Below, in pieces: positions 35,772 to 47,936 of a stretch of 64,000 bases of DNA. The stretch is from Spizellomyces sp. 'palustris' (lineage: Eukaryota > Chytridiomycota > Chytridiomycetes > Spizellomycetales > Spizellomycetaceae). The stretch spans positions 33,810-97,809 of the forward strand of contig QEAR01000077.1 in NCBI GenBank assembly GCA_006535965.1. The letters are read 5' to 3'. The position numbers and the translations under genes were made by a program. A model generated the notes under the pieces. The model was not told the origin of the DNA. It worked only from the letters and a program-made list of their open reading frames with translations, and made no database searches. Numbering within the stretch: position 1 is the stretch's first letter; every line of letters starts with the position of its first letter.

Positions 35772-37863
35772 TTATGCGCAATCGCTACTTTCAATCGGTG
35801 CATCGCTGTTGACATCAGAATCCTGAGGCGGATTAACTGTTGATTCCAGCTCTTTCAGCCTCAGCCTTAGCTGCTTGCATTCCTCCTCCTTCTCCTCACC
35901 CGCCTTCTCTGCCTCTACCAACTTTGCTCGCAGGTTTTGATTGTCCTTCGAAAGGCGGTCATTTTCCCTACCCATTTCAGTTAATGACTGTTGGTGGCGC
36001 GACGTCTCGGCGCGAAGTTGCCTTATCAACGCTTGAAGAGCCACTAGCTCAGCATCCGACATTGTTGCCGCCCTTTTGCGCTGCTCTTCGGTGTAGCTAA
36101 GATGTTTGAAATGAGCAAACTCCAGCGGTTTAGATACTGGATCATCGCCCTACCGTTGGCGGAGACCTTCCAGCTTCCTCTCACTGACAATGTCTTGTAC
36201 CTCCATGGCATCTCTGACCACAGCTTCTGGATCATCCTGATACACTTCGTAAAGTCTATCTCCCTTAAGAATCTCCAAAATGTTCTCGAATTCGGCTTCC
36301 TCAAGAAGCCGCAACTGATTCCGCTTCAGAATGGCTATACTGTATCGGAGCATTGTTTCGACTGCCCCCTCCGCAAAGATAATATCAAAAATCCGGAATA
36401 CCAAAGGAAGCGGGAAATGATATGTATATAGTGTGAGGAACCATTGTGAGGCATACATGGTTGCGGTAACTCCATGCTCTTGGAAGTGCGCATACAGATC
36501 AGGAAGATGCTCCCGCACTAACTCGGAATGTTGATACAGCATTTGATGTAGGCCAGACATCTCTGGGGTGAATAGCGTCCGAAGGGCGTACGAACGGTGA
36601 GGGTTATGGTTGCCATTGGTTCCAGATTTAGCCCCAAGTGGGTTGTCTTCCAATAGCCGTACCAAAACCGCAAAGGCTTCGGTTTCCGACATCTGTTTAG
36701 TTCCGCTTTCTGAATTAGTTTCCCGAACAACCTGCAAGGCATCCAATCAAGCACACATCCTTACATCTTGCATTAGTAGTGGTCCAACAACAAAGCTGAG
36801 ACCTTGGCAATATCCCACTTCGGCGTCGTAGACACTATAAGCTTTCAAAAGCTGGTAAAGCTTTCGCTGTCCCTCGCCCCCTTCCTCTTTGAACATATCC
36901 AGTTTTGGAAATGTCCTGGGGATATCCCGTCTTATGATTCTGTCGAAAGGACTATCTTGCTTTAGAAGTAATGGATATAAAGAATCGAAGCGGTCCTTTT
37001 GTGCTCCGGACATGATGGTCCAGATCTTAGCTCGTAAATGTGGAGGTATGCCAGCACGCACTCTTGCCGTGAGTAAGTGCGGTATCTTATGTAAGGTGGA
37101 CGCATAATCTTCGATGATAGAGTTCCAAAAATCAATATCGGCTTCATCTTGTTCTTGGGCTGGACCAGGCGGTTTTGTTGAATAGTGGGTTAGGCCTACT
37201 GTGAGAGCCTGTAGTGTAGGCTGGTGTCCCCGAATGCTCCCTCCTTCAACGTAGATGGTCTTGGGATTCAGCGCCAGCGCTTGATTTTCAATATCCAGCC
37301 TTGAAAGCAGAAAAACGACTGACTCCTCGTCAAGATCAGAGAGAACCCTCTCAGTGTGGCTACCATTTTCGTGTCTGGACCGTGAGGGTGATGTAAGACC
37401 GGGATACCCTAAATCATCATCCGACTCCGAGCTGATGTCATATTTTCGGTCGTTCGAGCTACCAAGGCCGAGAAGGCTGGCTCGATTCCTGATAAATGCG
37501 GTCCAGGACGTTGGTTCGGGCGAAGTATCGCTTGCGGGCTCTTCAGGTTCTGACTTTAGACTAGTGGTGCGAGGCTTGAAAATGGGACCGGCGGGCTTTG
37601 ACGCTTCTGCCACAACAGAACCAGGAACTTTTACAATGACAGTCGACGGAAGAACAGGTTATCCCAGCGTTCCTCTGCACTATTTAATTAGATTATGCCT
37701 CAAGTTCCATACCAGAATTCATCACTTCCTTGCCGTTACCCTCCAGTTTCGATTTCCCTTCGTCCACCCTGTTCTCGCTGGTCATTCCGTCCAGAGCGGC
37801 TGGCAAACTTTTTACCTCCTGAAAGAGTGACGTTGACTGATGAGGGTCAATCGCCGTACCCAT
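35772..37863 (-). CDS. TBC-domain Rab GTPase-activating protein with C-terminal coiled coil
   Basis: Exon 1 is 37863-37713 (MGTAIDPHQSTSLF...) and joins across a 106-base intron to 37606, giving MNSEASKPAGPIF. After a Ser-rich region come DFWNSIIEDYASTL, GIPPHLRAKIWTIMSG, the Arg finger in RRDIPRTFP, and the Gln finger in GYCQGLSFVVGPLLM. Later exons (36746-36150) carry the second half of the TBC fold (ALRTLFTPEMSGLHQML, HGVTATMYASQWFLTLYTYHFPLPLVFRIFD). The last exon (36062-35772) is a heptad coiled coil (LRAETSRHQQSLTEMGRENDRL). This layout resembles EVI5/Gyp5-type GAPs acting at the Golgi and recycling routes; the target Rab is not known. Both catalytic fingers are intact. Confidence 0.82.
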
Positions 37864-38113
37864 CGCCGTGGTGAAGAGTAAAATGTCTGTCCGTTTGGTA
37901 CGAGGCACAACTGTTTTGCTCAGCGCGACCTTCAGGATTGAGTGGCAGTGCAAATGTTTAAGTGCAATGCGCAGCACTACTAAGCCAACACATGGTCGCG
38001 ACTTCCGTTTCCACTTTCGTTTTTTGCGAGATTGGCAATCTTTAATGCCAATGAGACGTCGCATTTGAGTTACAACACCCGGTGCTGCGAAAAAGTCATA
38101 GGGATGCAGGGAC

Positions 38114-40344
38114 ATGAGGCGTCTCAATATATGGTAATTATAGACGTGTTTGTCTGCCCAGCTTCTCTTGTTCATTAGCCTCCCGCCTCCTTTTTCACAG
38201 TATGGTGTCGGACTTCTTTTACCCCAATATGGGTGGAGTAGAAGCGCACATTTATCACTTGTCACAGCGCTTGGTGCGAAGGGGTCATAAGGTAATATGG
38301 GGTAATAAGTCAGGCTGCATCTGTTGGCGTAGATGGTAACCGAAGGGCTTTCTCGCAGGTTATCGTCGTTACGCACAACTATGGACGACGGGCGGGCGTA
38401 CGATGCCTTACGTCGGGAGTGAAAGTTTATCATATCCCCCATTGGCTAGTCTATGACCAAGTGTCCCTTCCAACTGTGTATTCGCTTTTTCCGCTCTTTC
38501 GATACATTGTGGTTAGAGAGCGTATCGACGTCGTTCATGGACATGGGGTACGGATACTGCTCTAGGTGTTTCTGGCCCCATAATGAAGGGGGATGGTTCA
38601 ACTATTAAGCATCTTGCTTAGGCTTTCTCATCCATGTGTCATGAAGCTATTCTGCATGCAAGAACTATGGGTCTCCGAGCCTGTTTCACAGATCACTCCT
38701 TGTTCGGGTTCGAGGATGCAAGTAGCATTTTGACCAACAAATTACTGAAATTCACGATGTCCGATATCGATCATGTCATTTGTGTCTCCCACACCAGGTA
38801 AAAAAAAAAGAAAAAACAGATAACCGAACAAATCTTTTACATAACCCATGCTCATATATTGATAACCCAGTAAAGAGAATACAGTACTTCGGGCCTCCCT
38901 CGATCCCCTGCAGGTGTCGGTTATTCCTAATGCTGTCGTTGCGGCAGACTTCCGGCCAAATCCGTCAGCACGAGAGGCGGGGAAGAGTGAGTGATCACTC
39001 TTGTTGCCACCCCAATACGCAGGTTTCTTACCATTTCCTAGTCACGATAGTAATAGCCAGTCGGCTCGTCTATCGTAAAGGGGTAGACCTAATGGTGGCG
39101 GTAATTCCTTGTATATGTGCCCAATTTAAAGACGTCAACTTTCTGATCGGTAAGCGATCAATTTGGCATTGGCGGACCTCTCTGCTGCCCTTGGGTTCAC
39201 CAAATGTTAACTTGACGTGACCAAGCCGGGGACGGGCCAAAGCGGACAGATTTGGAGCAAATGCAGGACAAACATGGCTTGCAAGACCGCGTCAAATTAT
39301 TGGGTGCAGTCGATCATGCACGCGTGAGAGACGTAAGGAACAAGTAACGTATTCCGGTTTTGATTGGCGCTGATTGAACTATGCATGCCTTCAGGTGCTT
39401 GTGCGAGGTCATATTTTTCTAAACACTTCCTTGACCGAAGCATTTTGCATTGCGATCGTGGAAGCAGCATGTTGCGGGTACGTTTCCCTAAAGGCCAGTA
39501 CGAAATATGGCGGTTCTAAAACCTGCTCATAATGTACAGTCTGCTTGTCGTCAGTACACGTGTTGGGGGAGTACCAGAGGTTTTACCTGAAGATATGGTA
39601 CTGTTTGCTGAGCCGGATGAGAAAGGTGGGTGCCATCTGGAAAGTACGCTAGGTCGCTATGAACAACCTTCTCAACCTGACCGGTGTAATGTCCTGGATC
39701 AAGACCTGGTGTCATCTCTTTCGAGAGCCATTGAGACCATACGAACTGACGCGCCAAACCCGCTACGCTTTCATCAGAGGGTAAAAGACATGTACAGTTG
39801 GAGCGATGTTGCTGAACGAACGGAAATGGTGTGTTGTGTTCTGTAGTTCTGTGACATGATCTCCTCTCGGAATGAAAAACTCATATCGACCGTATCATCA
39901 GGTTTACGACACGATTATGACAGACCCACATCTTTCGCTAGTTGAGCGACTGCAGAGGTTTGTCTTGTTGTAAGGAGAGAGAGGCATGTACAGCTAATCA
40001 GATGCATATTATTGCCCAGATATCACGAATGCGGCGTGTATGCCGGAATCCTTGCTTGTATGATTGTAGCATTAGACTATCTTATCTGGCTGTTCCTTGA
40101 ATGGCTTCTTCCCCGCGAAGACATCGACGTGTCTCCAGCGTTCAACCACGACGTATTTTTGGAAGTAAGTGTTCCGGTTTACCCCGATGTCCTTACCAGA
40201 AGCCTAATGGTCCTATCGAAATTCAGATATGCCAGAAGAAGATCACAACGAGAAACGACAATGAAATTAAACAAGGAACCCATGAGCCAAAAGGAGCTTC
40301 TATTTAGAATACCAAAAACTGATACACGGTGTACCATAAAGTAA
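38114..40344 (+). CDS. PIG-A/Spt14: catalytic GPI-GlcNAc transferase subunit
   Basis: The first exon is 20 bases (38114-38133, MRRLNI) and splices over 67 bases to give [19 protein letters not shown], the conserved PIG-A start. Next come [24 protein letters not shown], and [19 protein letters not shown]. Further exons encode [25 protein letters not shown], the EX7E motif in [10 protein letters not shown] and [18 protein letters not shown]. The C-terminal membrane anchor is [25 protein letters not shown]. The enzyme adds GlcNAc from UDP-GlcNAc to phosphatidylinositol on the cytosolic ER face, the first GPI step (family knowledge). Ten or so small introns split it. The stop lies 9 bases from the stop of the convergent Hir3 gene. 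Confidence 0.86.
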
Positions 40345-40353
40345 ATGACCAAT

Positions 40354-43300
40354 TTAATCTTCATCTACCGGTACTGGTGCATCAATGGCACATTCCGTCT
40401 CATTAGGTACCGTGCCAAGTGAACTGACATCGACCCTATTCAATAGATTAGCGTTCGGGAGACTCCTCGCTCCTTGTGCTATTACATCCAGCCCAGACGT
40501 TGCAGAAATTTGTGGTGGGGCTTCCTGTCGAATCTGCACATAGTTTGGCTTGAGACAGGTTTTTGCACCTGACGTAAATGGCAAAAATATCTCACCTGGG
40601 GCGGATTCTTGCACACTGTAAGTACCCGCTGCAACACGTGAGAAAACTTCACCTTCTCTAGAGCCTGGGAGTGAAGTGCGGTCTCTACTGGATTGCCTGA
40701 TGCACTCCCAGATATTGTGGTATCGACGAGCCCATCTCCATTTAGCTGTACACCGCTTCCAGGTATCATGTCATCAGCCGCGCCAGTTGTACCATCCTTT
40801 CTGGTTTCGACTTGCATTACAGCATGTCCCATAATGTCATCGTGAGACGTCTCGGATTGTTTACCCTTCCCACTGAACTCGGAAAAGAGGGAGCTATATA
40901 TGTCAACAAGCAGAAGATTCAGCTCCTCCTCGTCCATAAAGCCTTCATCCAGTTTTTTAAGATCAAAAGCGCAGAGCATATTGACCAAGCGAGGAGGCTT
41001 GGGATCTGCAGCTGCAAACATTCGCTCTTCGACTTCTGGTGCCCGTTCGTCAAAGTCTTGTTTAGACATTGTTCCTGAAAGAGGGGTGCTTCGCTCGCCC
41101 TTGACCGTTGCCACAAGCGCCTGATCCAGGGAATTTAGAAGTCGCTCAGAGTACGATGTCGAAAGATGACTTACTTCAAAGCAGGAGCTATACGCATGCT
41201 TCCAAACCTTGTCGGGCCAGAGTAGCACATCATCCGCCTTGCGGACTTTTCGACATATCCTTCTCAAACCGTCGATGTCCGACGTTTCTTTAAGAAGGTC
41301 GATCATGAACATGGTATATTTGTGCACCCAAATGAAGTGCTTGCCAGGCCTAATATCGTGGGATAAGCGTTGATCCGAGACTATTACCGCTAAGGCACTG
41401 TTACCTCTCAAACTCGGGTTTCCAAAAATTCACAAATCCCTTTGACTTATCATCCTTTCTAAATAAGGCACTCAACTCTCCTTTCGCCCGCTCCGTATCC
41501 CGATATACATGGTAATATATCCAAGCAAGCTGGTGTCGACACAAGTGGTTATTAGCCAGTGGTAAAAGAAAACTGTCATGTTCCTCAGTACCTTGGACCT
41601 CGGTTTGTGCTGCCACTTCTTCTTGTCAATACCCTTCATCCGAATCAAAACTGTGCAAAGCCGCTCAAATGCTTGGGCAAGTGCTTCATCCATTTCGGTG
41701 TTGGCTGCGGAGCATTTCCATGTGGGCAGACTGATATCCGTTCCCGGAGTACTGCTATTCCTGCGGACAGGGGAGCCAGGAAGTGATCCAGTTGAGTCTG
41801 GGAGATCCGTCAACGCAGCCAACGCTTCTTCCGGCTGTATATATCACACAACGAGAGGATTAACAGGACAACATAGGGCAAGGGACCACAATCATCTGAC
41901 ATACCTGTATTATCCCTTGGTGAAGGGCCTTGCTGAGATAGCCGGCCAGCTTGATCATAGGATCTAAAATCCTTTCCTATGGATTTCAGAGAGGGTTCAG
42001 CATAACCTTTTGAGTATCACACAATAATAAAAGGTACCTGCTCCTTGGTCACCCACTCTTCGGGTACCAAAGCGACGGCTCTTCTATATAATTTTATGAT
42101 GACCTAGACACATGAAAGGTCTTAGAAGGCAATAACGTAAATGTAGGTATACAACCAATCGTACCGCCGGCTTCTTGCGAAGTTTAGCGTATATGTTCGC
42201 AAGCATGAACGGGTAACGCCAATCCATTCTCTCCAATGCCGCGGCTTTGCGGAAGCAATAAGCTGCCAACTGAAGCATTGGAGCTTTTCTCGCATCCGCC
42301 CCGTGATCTACTGTGCTATTGATCTGCCCAACCCGTGCTGCAGGATGACTTTCGACTTCCGCACTATTTGAAGATGATCGCTTGGATTCACTCCATCTCC
42401 GCGACCAGAGATCTCGTGTCTTGAGCAAGTACGATGACAAAGCAGCTCCTGCCATAGGCTTGGTCGCGATCGCATGACAAAGATACCCAAAGTCACCCCA
42501 CAAGGTTGTTCCTAAATCCGACGCCGTTGATGATCTAGCGAGGTGACTAGCCTGGACATAGCAATGGTACGCTTTCTATAGAGAGAAAGCAGCCTACCAT
42601 GAGAAAATGTTGTTAACTCCGGCTTACTGAAGCCCTCAACTCACCTGCTGCCAAAGACGAATTTTCGCAAAATTATCTACGATCGTTACGGCATTGCGTC
42701 CCAGGTGCTCATTGGCCAGCGAAGAAAAGCATTGTGCTAGAGATATCCAACTATCGCAGCGACGGGGATTCAGATATAGATTGAACTAGGAACATATCAC
42801 AATCAGCAATGTGGTAGTATCTCAATGTTGCGTGGCGATGTCACGTACCAGGTATTGTACGGTTGCACCCTTCAAAGGAGCAATCATCTTATGGAAATCA
42901 ACCGTTTGAGCAAGGCTACGAGTTTTATATTGAGTCCACATAATTTTGCCTTGCAAATAATACAGGGTAAAATAAATATCTAAAGATGGAGAATATATAC
43001 CATTATAAGTGTCTCCTCATGGGATGCTGCAAACCAGCAAGATAGAACAAATGTATCTCACCGGAAATCTTTTTACGCTCGCCTTCCGTAAATGTGACTG
43101 TCGCGAGGGCACCTCGATCGGGCGCCATGTCGCTTACATCTATCGGACGCTGAAGCAGCCGATCAATCGTCTCTTTGTTGACTGCAACCCGAACTATGCA
43201 TACTGATGGGTGAGGCAACTATGAAGATTTAGATTCGCAAGACTAAGTCATACTGACCATTGTTCCATGGAGGCTCGCTGTACACCTCTGTGACTTTATC

Positions 43301-46300
43301 CAGGCATTGCTTAATGTCGGCTGGAATGCCGCGGTTCCCGCGTAACGCCAATTTATTCAGAACATAGTGCGACACAGTTGAAAACACTTCAGAAGCAGCT
43401 TCGCGCTCAAAAGGCAGCGTGATCGTGTGATGATCCTCGATGTCACTGTCGTGTTCCACCTTACAGTAAAGTCAATAAACTTTGTGCACACCGTGCATAA
43501 CAGAATATTAGTATTTCTTACCTTTATACCGTACAGACAGTGATAGCATTGATACAACTCAGCCTGGTATGAGTCACGAGATGCTTTGCCAATGTGCTGG
43601 AGAATGAGTCTCAAGAATGCACCTGTAATGCATCATTTAGAATAATTTGGCGCTTACATCGCAAGAGCCCCACCAGACGCACCGTTATCGAGGCCGCAAA
43701 GAGAAAGTTCTCCAAGTTCACGGTGGGCAACTATCAATAGATCCGCTAGCTGATCTATTCCATCTATTCCTTCTACAGCCACATCAGTCACACTATCGGC
43801 CGTAGCTTGGAGATCAACAACGCTTTCCTTCTGCAATGCATCATTCGCATCTAAGTCCATAGGCGTCGTTGAAGGTACACTTTCCTTGGTTGGCGTTTGA
43901 ATCTTCTTCTTCTCCTCCTTGGCATCCAGTGCCATCCGCTTTTGCGAGGAATGAAGTGCTTGCACGACGTAATACAACAGAATCCAGCTTCTCACTACGA
44001 AAATATTCAACGCCTTTATCCGATGTGCTATGGCGTGCCTCCTTGATACAGTTGGTAGTTCGTTGTAATGTCTAATGGCTACCCAGCACATTCTCACACA
44101 TAAGAAGACAGCCACAAGAAGATTTTGAAAGAGATTCCGAACCGGCTCAGTGCCTGATGTATGGCCCTGATACGTTTCAAGCAGCCTAACCCAGTCAATC
44201 GCCCCCATTGATGACGTTTGCAAATACGTTACAACATCACCGAGAAGACATGATAGCTATGCATAAGGATGATTAACTAGCGTGCTTGTACGGTGGCCGT
44301 TATCCCAAGACTCACTCGTTCAAGATGGAGTTCGAAATCAGAGACCGCAGACGAATTACACACAGCATCTATCAAAAGGTGCGCGGAGCAGGCAAATGCG
44401 CTTTGGGGATCATTGACGTGTACAAAAGCCTTTAGAAATATCAATCAACAGACTGAGGTAGAAAACTGCGCTAACTGCGAAACGGTTACCTGTCGCAAGA
44501 AGTCAAAAAGTTGATACCGCTTTCCAAAGGCGCAATCGTAAAAAACAAATTTTCTGGCAATCTGGGTTGCTGCTTGTAGCTCAGATGTTTCTCGACTGTC
44601 ATCCGGCATGATTGTATCACATGCCGGAAGTCCAGAATCGACTGCTGCTTGTAACAGGATCGGTTTAAGGCGCTCTATGACGGCCTCATAATTCGACTGA
44701 GCGAACTGTGCATCGGCTTCCAGGACATATTGACGCGCCTCAAGTGCCAAAAGTTTCCATTCCAAAGACTTTGGGCTAATCTCATTGTCCATTGTGCTTG
44801 AATAGCGAACACATTTCAATAACTGAATAGCGCAAATGTTATATCATCAAATAATCTTACCAATTTTTAAGGCTCACAGAGAAGCCTTCAGAGCTATGGC
44901 ACCCAAGTGCCTCGCCGCATTGTTTATATGTTTGAGCTGCCAAATCATATTCATGACGGCATTCGTGTATCCGTGCTTTCAACCACAAATATCTGAAGAT
45001 TCAGACGCAAAGATTTAGCATAATAATTGGCCCGATCCATGATTGATCAATATTACCTTATAAAACTCAACGGATCCTGGTCACGATCCTCATCAATAAT
45101 ACCCAATACATCCACCATTGAGTCCATGATACGGTGTAGTATTTGCGGAAAGGAATGTGGGTGTAAGGGATTCCCCTCCTCACCCTCCACATCGCTGCAG
45201 TCGTCGTTTACCCAGTCGTACACAGAGGTACTTGGAGACCCTTCTTGTTGGGACGCCCAGGCATCACAGAGTATTTCCGAGAAACTCAACAGCAACTGGG
45301 AAAGGTAACATATCCCCTTTGGCATTAGGAGACGAGATGAATGAAGAGGGGAACCCAGAAAGTACCTCTAGAATAGCTCCACTGGCTTCCTCTTCGCGGC
45401 ATTTTGCCGAAAGCCCGCCGTCGTGCATGTAAAATGCTGATGGATATGCGTTCTTCCAGAACATCACTCCTGCGTTGTGCTTCTCCAGGATCCGCAGCAG
45501 GGACGGGACAATGTTTCGCAATCCTGCTGGCCATTGGGTATCCATGAAATGTCTTTGGAAATCACCGTCCGGCTTCACTTGTCCAAGGATGACCCATGTT
45601 ACAAAGAAACGTATAGTGTCGATTAAACCAGAATTGTGCAAGTTCACGGAATCAAGGAATGACTTCAATGCATTCGGACCAAAAGCAGCTGATGGAGTCG
45701 AGGTACTCATCAGATCAGCCGCTGGAACAAATGAGCCTTTGCGTCCTTTGCGTATGCTGCATGCCGCATATCCGTCGTTGAGACTTTCACATCGCAACAA
45801 CATTAATGTGAAGACTGGTATTACCTTTTGCTCTTACGACGGACTGCTCCCGTTGCGGGCGACAAGATCTTTGAGCAAAATGTGGAGAGGAAGGATGGAA
45901 CATCTGGCACTAGATTTTGGTCCGTGTTTTCTAAACCAATCGAGAAGCCATCTGGTAGCCATGGATCAATCACTTCTGTGATGTCAACTTCCTCCGTAGC
46001 CTTTTGCTGTTGCTCTTGTTCTATTCTGTCTCGTACACGCTTCGATATCCTTGAAGATGGATGAGATGTTGGCGTTTCATTCCAAATATGAGTTGCGTGC
46101 ACACACCTTCTTGAGTCATCTCCATCTGTGAGCTTCCTTTTCCTCTCATTGGTGGCTTGCTCATCTGTACCGGGAGCAATGCTCTCGTGCTCATGGCGTA
46201 CATCCGTTCCTTCTTCTTTTAGAATGACCTCAATCGCATCAGACTCCTGGTATTCAGAAACGTCGACCCCATCCTTTCCAGTATCCACTGTAATGTGAAC

Positions 46301-47714
46301 TCGCACGCAATGAAGTCGAGATGGATGTTGCTCGGATACTTTCTGTCCTTGACTGGTTGATCTATGAAAATAATGGCGGTGAGCGCTCCACAACTATCTG
46401 TCCACTAAACGGATGAGTCAGTGAAACTCACGAGTAGAATGTATGGTATGTGTCCAATAGCATTGTACCAAGCCCAGTCCACGTAAGTTCTATCAGGTGC
46501 AGTTTGATCGAGTCGTGCTCGACATTGCAGACTCCTTATAGGTATACATAGGTCAATTACTCAAGATGTCGGTCAAAGTAAAGGACGTGCAATCTATACC
46601 AGACGACAATGGTTCCCGCGATCGGCTGATCGTGGAATCCACGAGTGCTGGCCGAGCGATTGGGTTAAGCCGATACTCAATGATATCATGCGCATCGATG
46701 TCCTCTTCAAGTGCACTGCACACATACATATGGATACAGTTAGTACATTAGTGTGAAGATAAAGAGCGGTGCTCCTCATTTCAAGAAGCTAACCTGGTAA
46801 ACGATTGCCCTTCAAGATATTCCCCAACAATTTGCCTCTTGATCCAACGACCACGGAGGTACTGAGGATCGATCGCGAAAGCTTCGTTGAGGTGCTTAAG
46901 GCAGGATCCGTAGTCACCAATCTCGTACAGTGCCTGCAGGCAGTCTAAATTAGCAACCACCATCCGGGAGAGCGCATCTCATGGACTAACATTAATGACC
47001 CCATCCAAGCATCTGAAGCGAATGGCGGTTATGTCTGCCCGCTGCAAACCAGTCATATAGGCACGGCATGAGGTATCCCAGAACTTTGCGTGCGCTGCTA
47101 CACTTCCAATCCTGCACCAAAGTGAGACATCGGTGGGGTCGATCTTTGCTGCCTATGATACTCATCATCAATGATGCATTCAAACAAAAAATCAGGCAAA
47201 CGGTCAAATGTCACACTTGTTCAAAATGAAAAAGCGCTTGCTCCCAGTTTCCTTCCTGTTCTAATAATGCAGCGTAGTTCTTGTAGACAACATAATGTAG
47301 TGCGTGCGCTGGAGAACTGTGGGCACCTGACGCCTAAAAACAACTAACATATCAAGTAATGTTTCAACTGGCCCTTCCATTTCTTTCCGCACCGCAGGAA
47401 GTTTGTCCTTTAGTACATCCCAACTTAAGAGCTCTTCAAAGGACGTCTTGGCTTCTGCTTTCCTTCCCCTTTGCAGGAGTAAGAGCGTTCGATTGTATGC
47501 GTCAAGCGCTCGCTCCACCTTTGAACCAGTGCGCCTGTTTTAGACTTGCTGCCAAGTCGATTAAATTCCACATGCAGGATACAACCTTAATCTCTTTTGG
47601 AATATCCCGCTCCACCTCTACCAGGGGATTAAGAACCGCAAAGCGTATCTGAAGATGGGTGTGTTCTCAGTCAACGTTTCGGAGTGGCGATTGAAGCATT
47701 TGAAAATATACCAT
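40354..47714 (-). CDS. Hir3/CABIN1-like HIR histone-chaperone subunit
   Basis: The start codon is proposed alone in a 3-base exon (47714-47712), followed by a 63-base intron to 47648, giving MIRFAVLNPLVEVERDIPKE. TPR-like repeats follow: ALDAYNRTLLLLQRGRKAEAKTSFEELL, ALYEIGDYGSCLKHLNEAF, FRKAAALERMDWRYPFMLANIYAKL. The C-terminal block (PGKHFIWVHKYTMFMIDLLKET, LRRICRKVRKADDVLLWPDKVWKHAY) is the signature of Hir3/CABIN1. It is the large scaffold of the HIRA/HIR complex that deposits H3-H4 independent of replication and represses histone genes (family knowledge). Many introns; total span 7.4 kb. The tail is acidic and low complexity. Confidence 0.8.
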
Positions 47715-47936
47715 GTTGCCGAACACCACGCTCTTGGATTCCCGAGGTTCATAAGACAGCGGTGGGACTGCGTGCTGGGCGGGCAATGGTCCCAGATCTT
47801 GCGAGATTGATGCCAGAGACGCACGGGTGGACGTCTCCGCTGGGTGACGCAGAATGGGGCTTGGCGATCATTGCCTAATCACACAAGTACCGACATTGTT
47901 GACAATGTTGACCTGAGACGGATATATAGGAATAAA

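Noticed and set aside
37693-38442. 249-residue minus-strand ORF overlapping the PIG-A start
   Set aside because: Only its last part (from 37863) is supported, as exon 1 of the TBC protein. The rest is antisense to PIG-A exons and intron.
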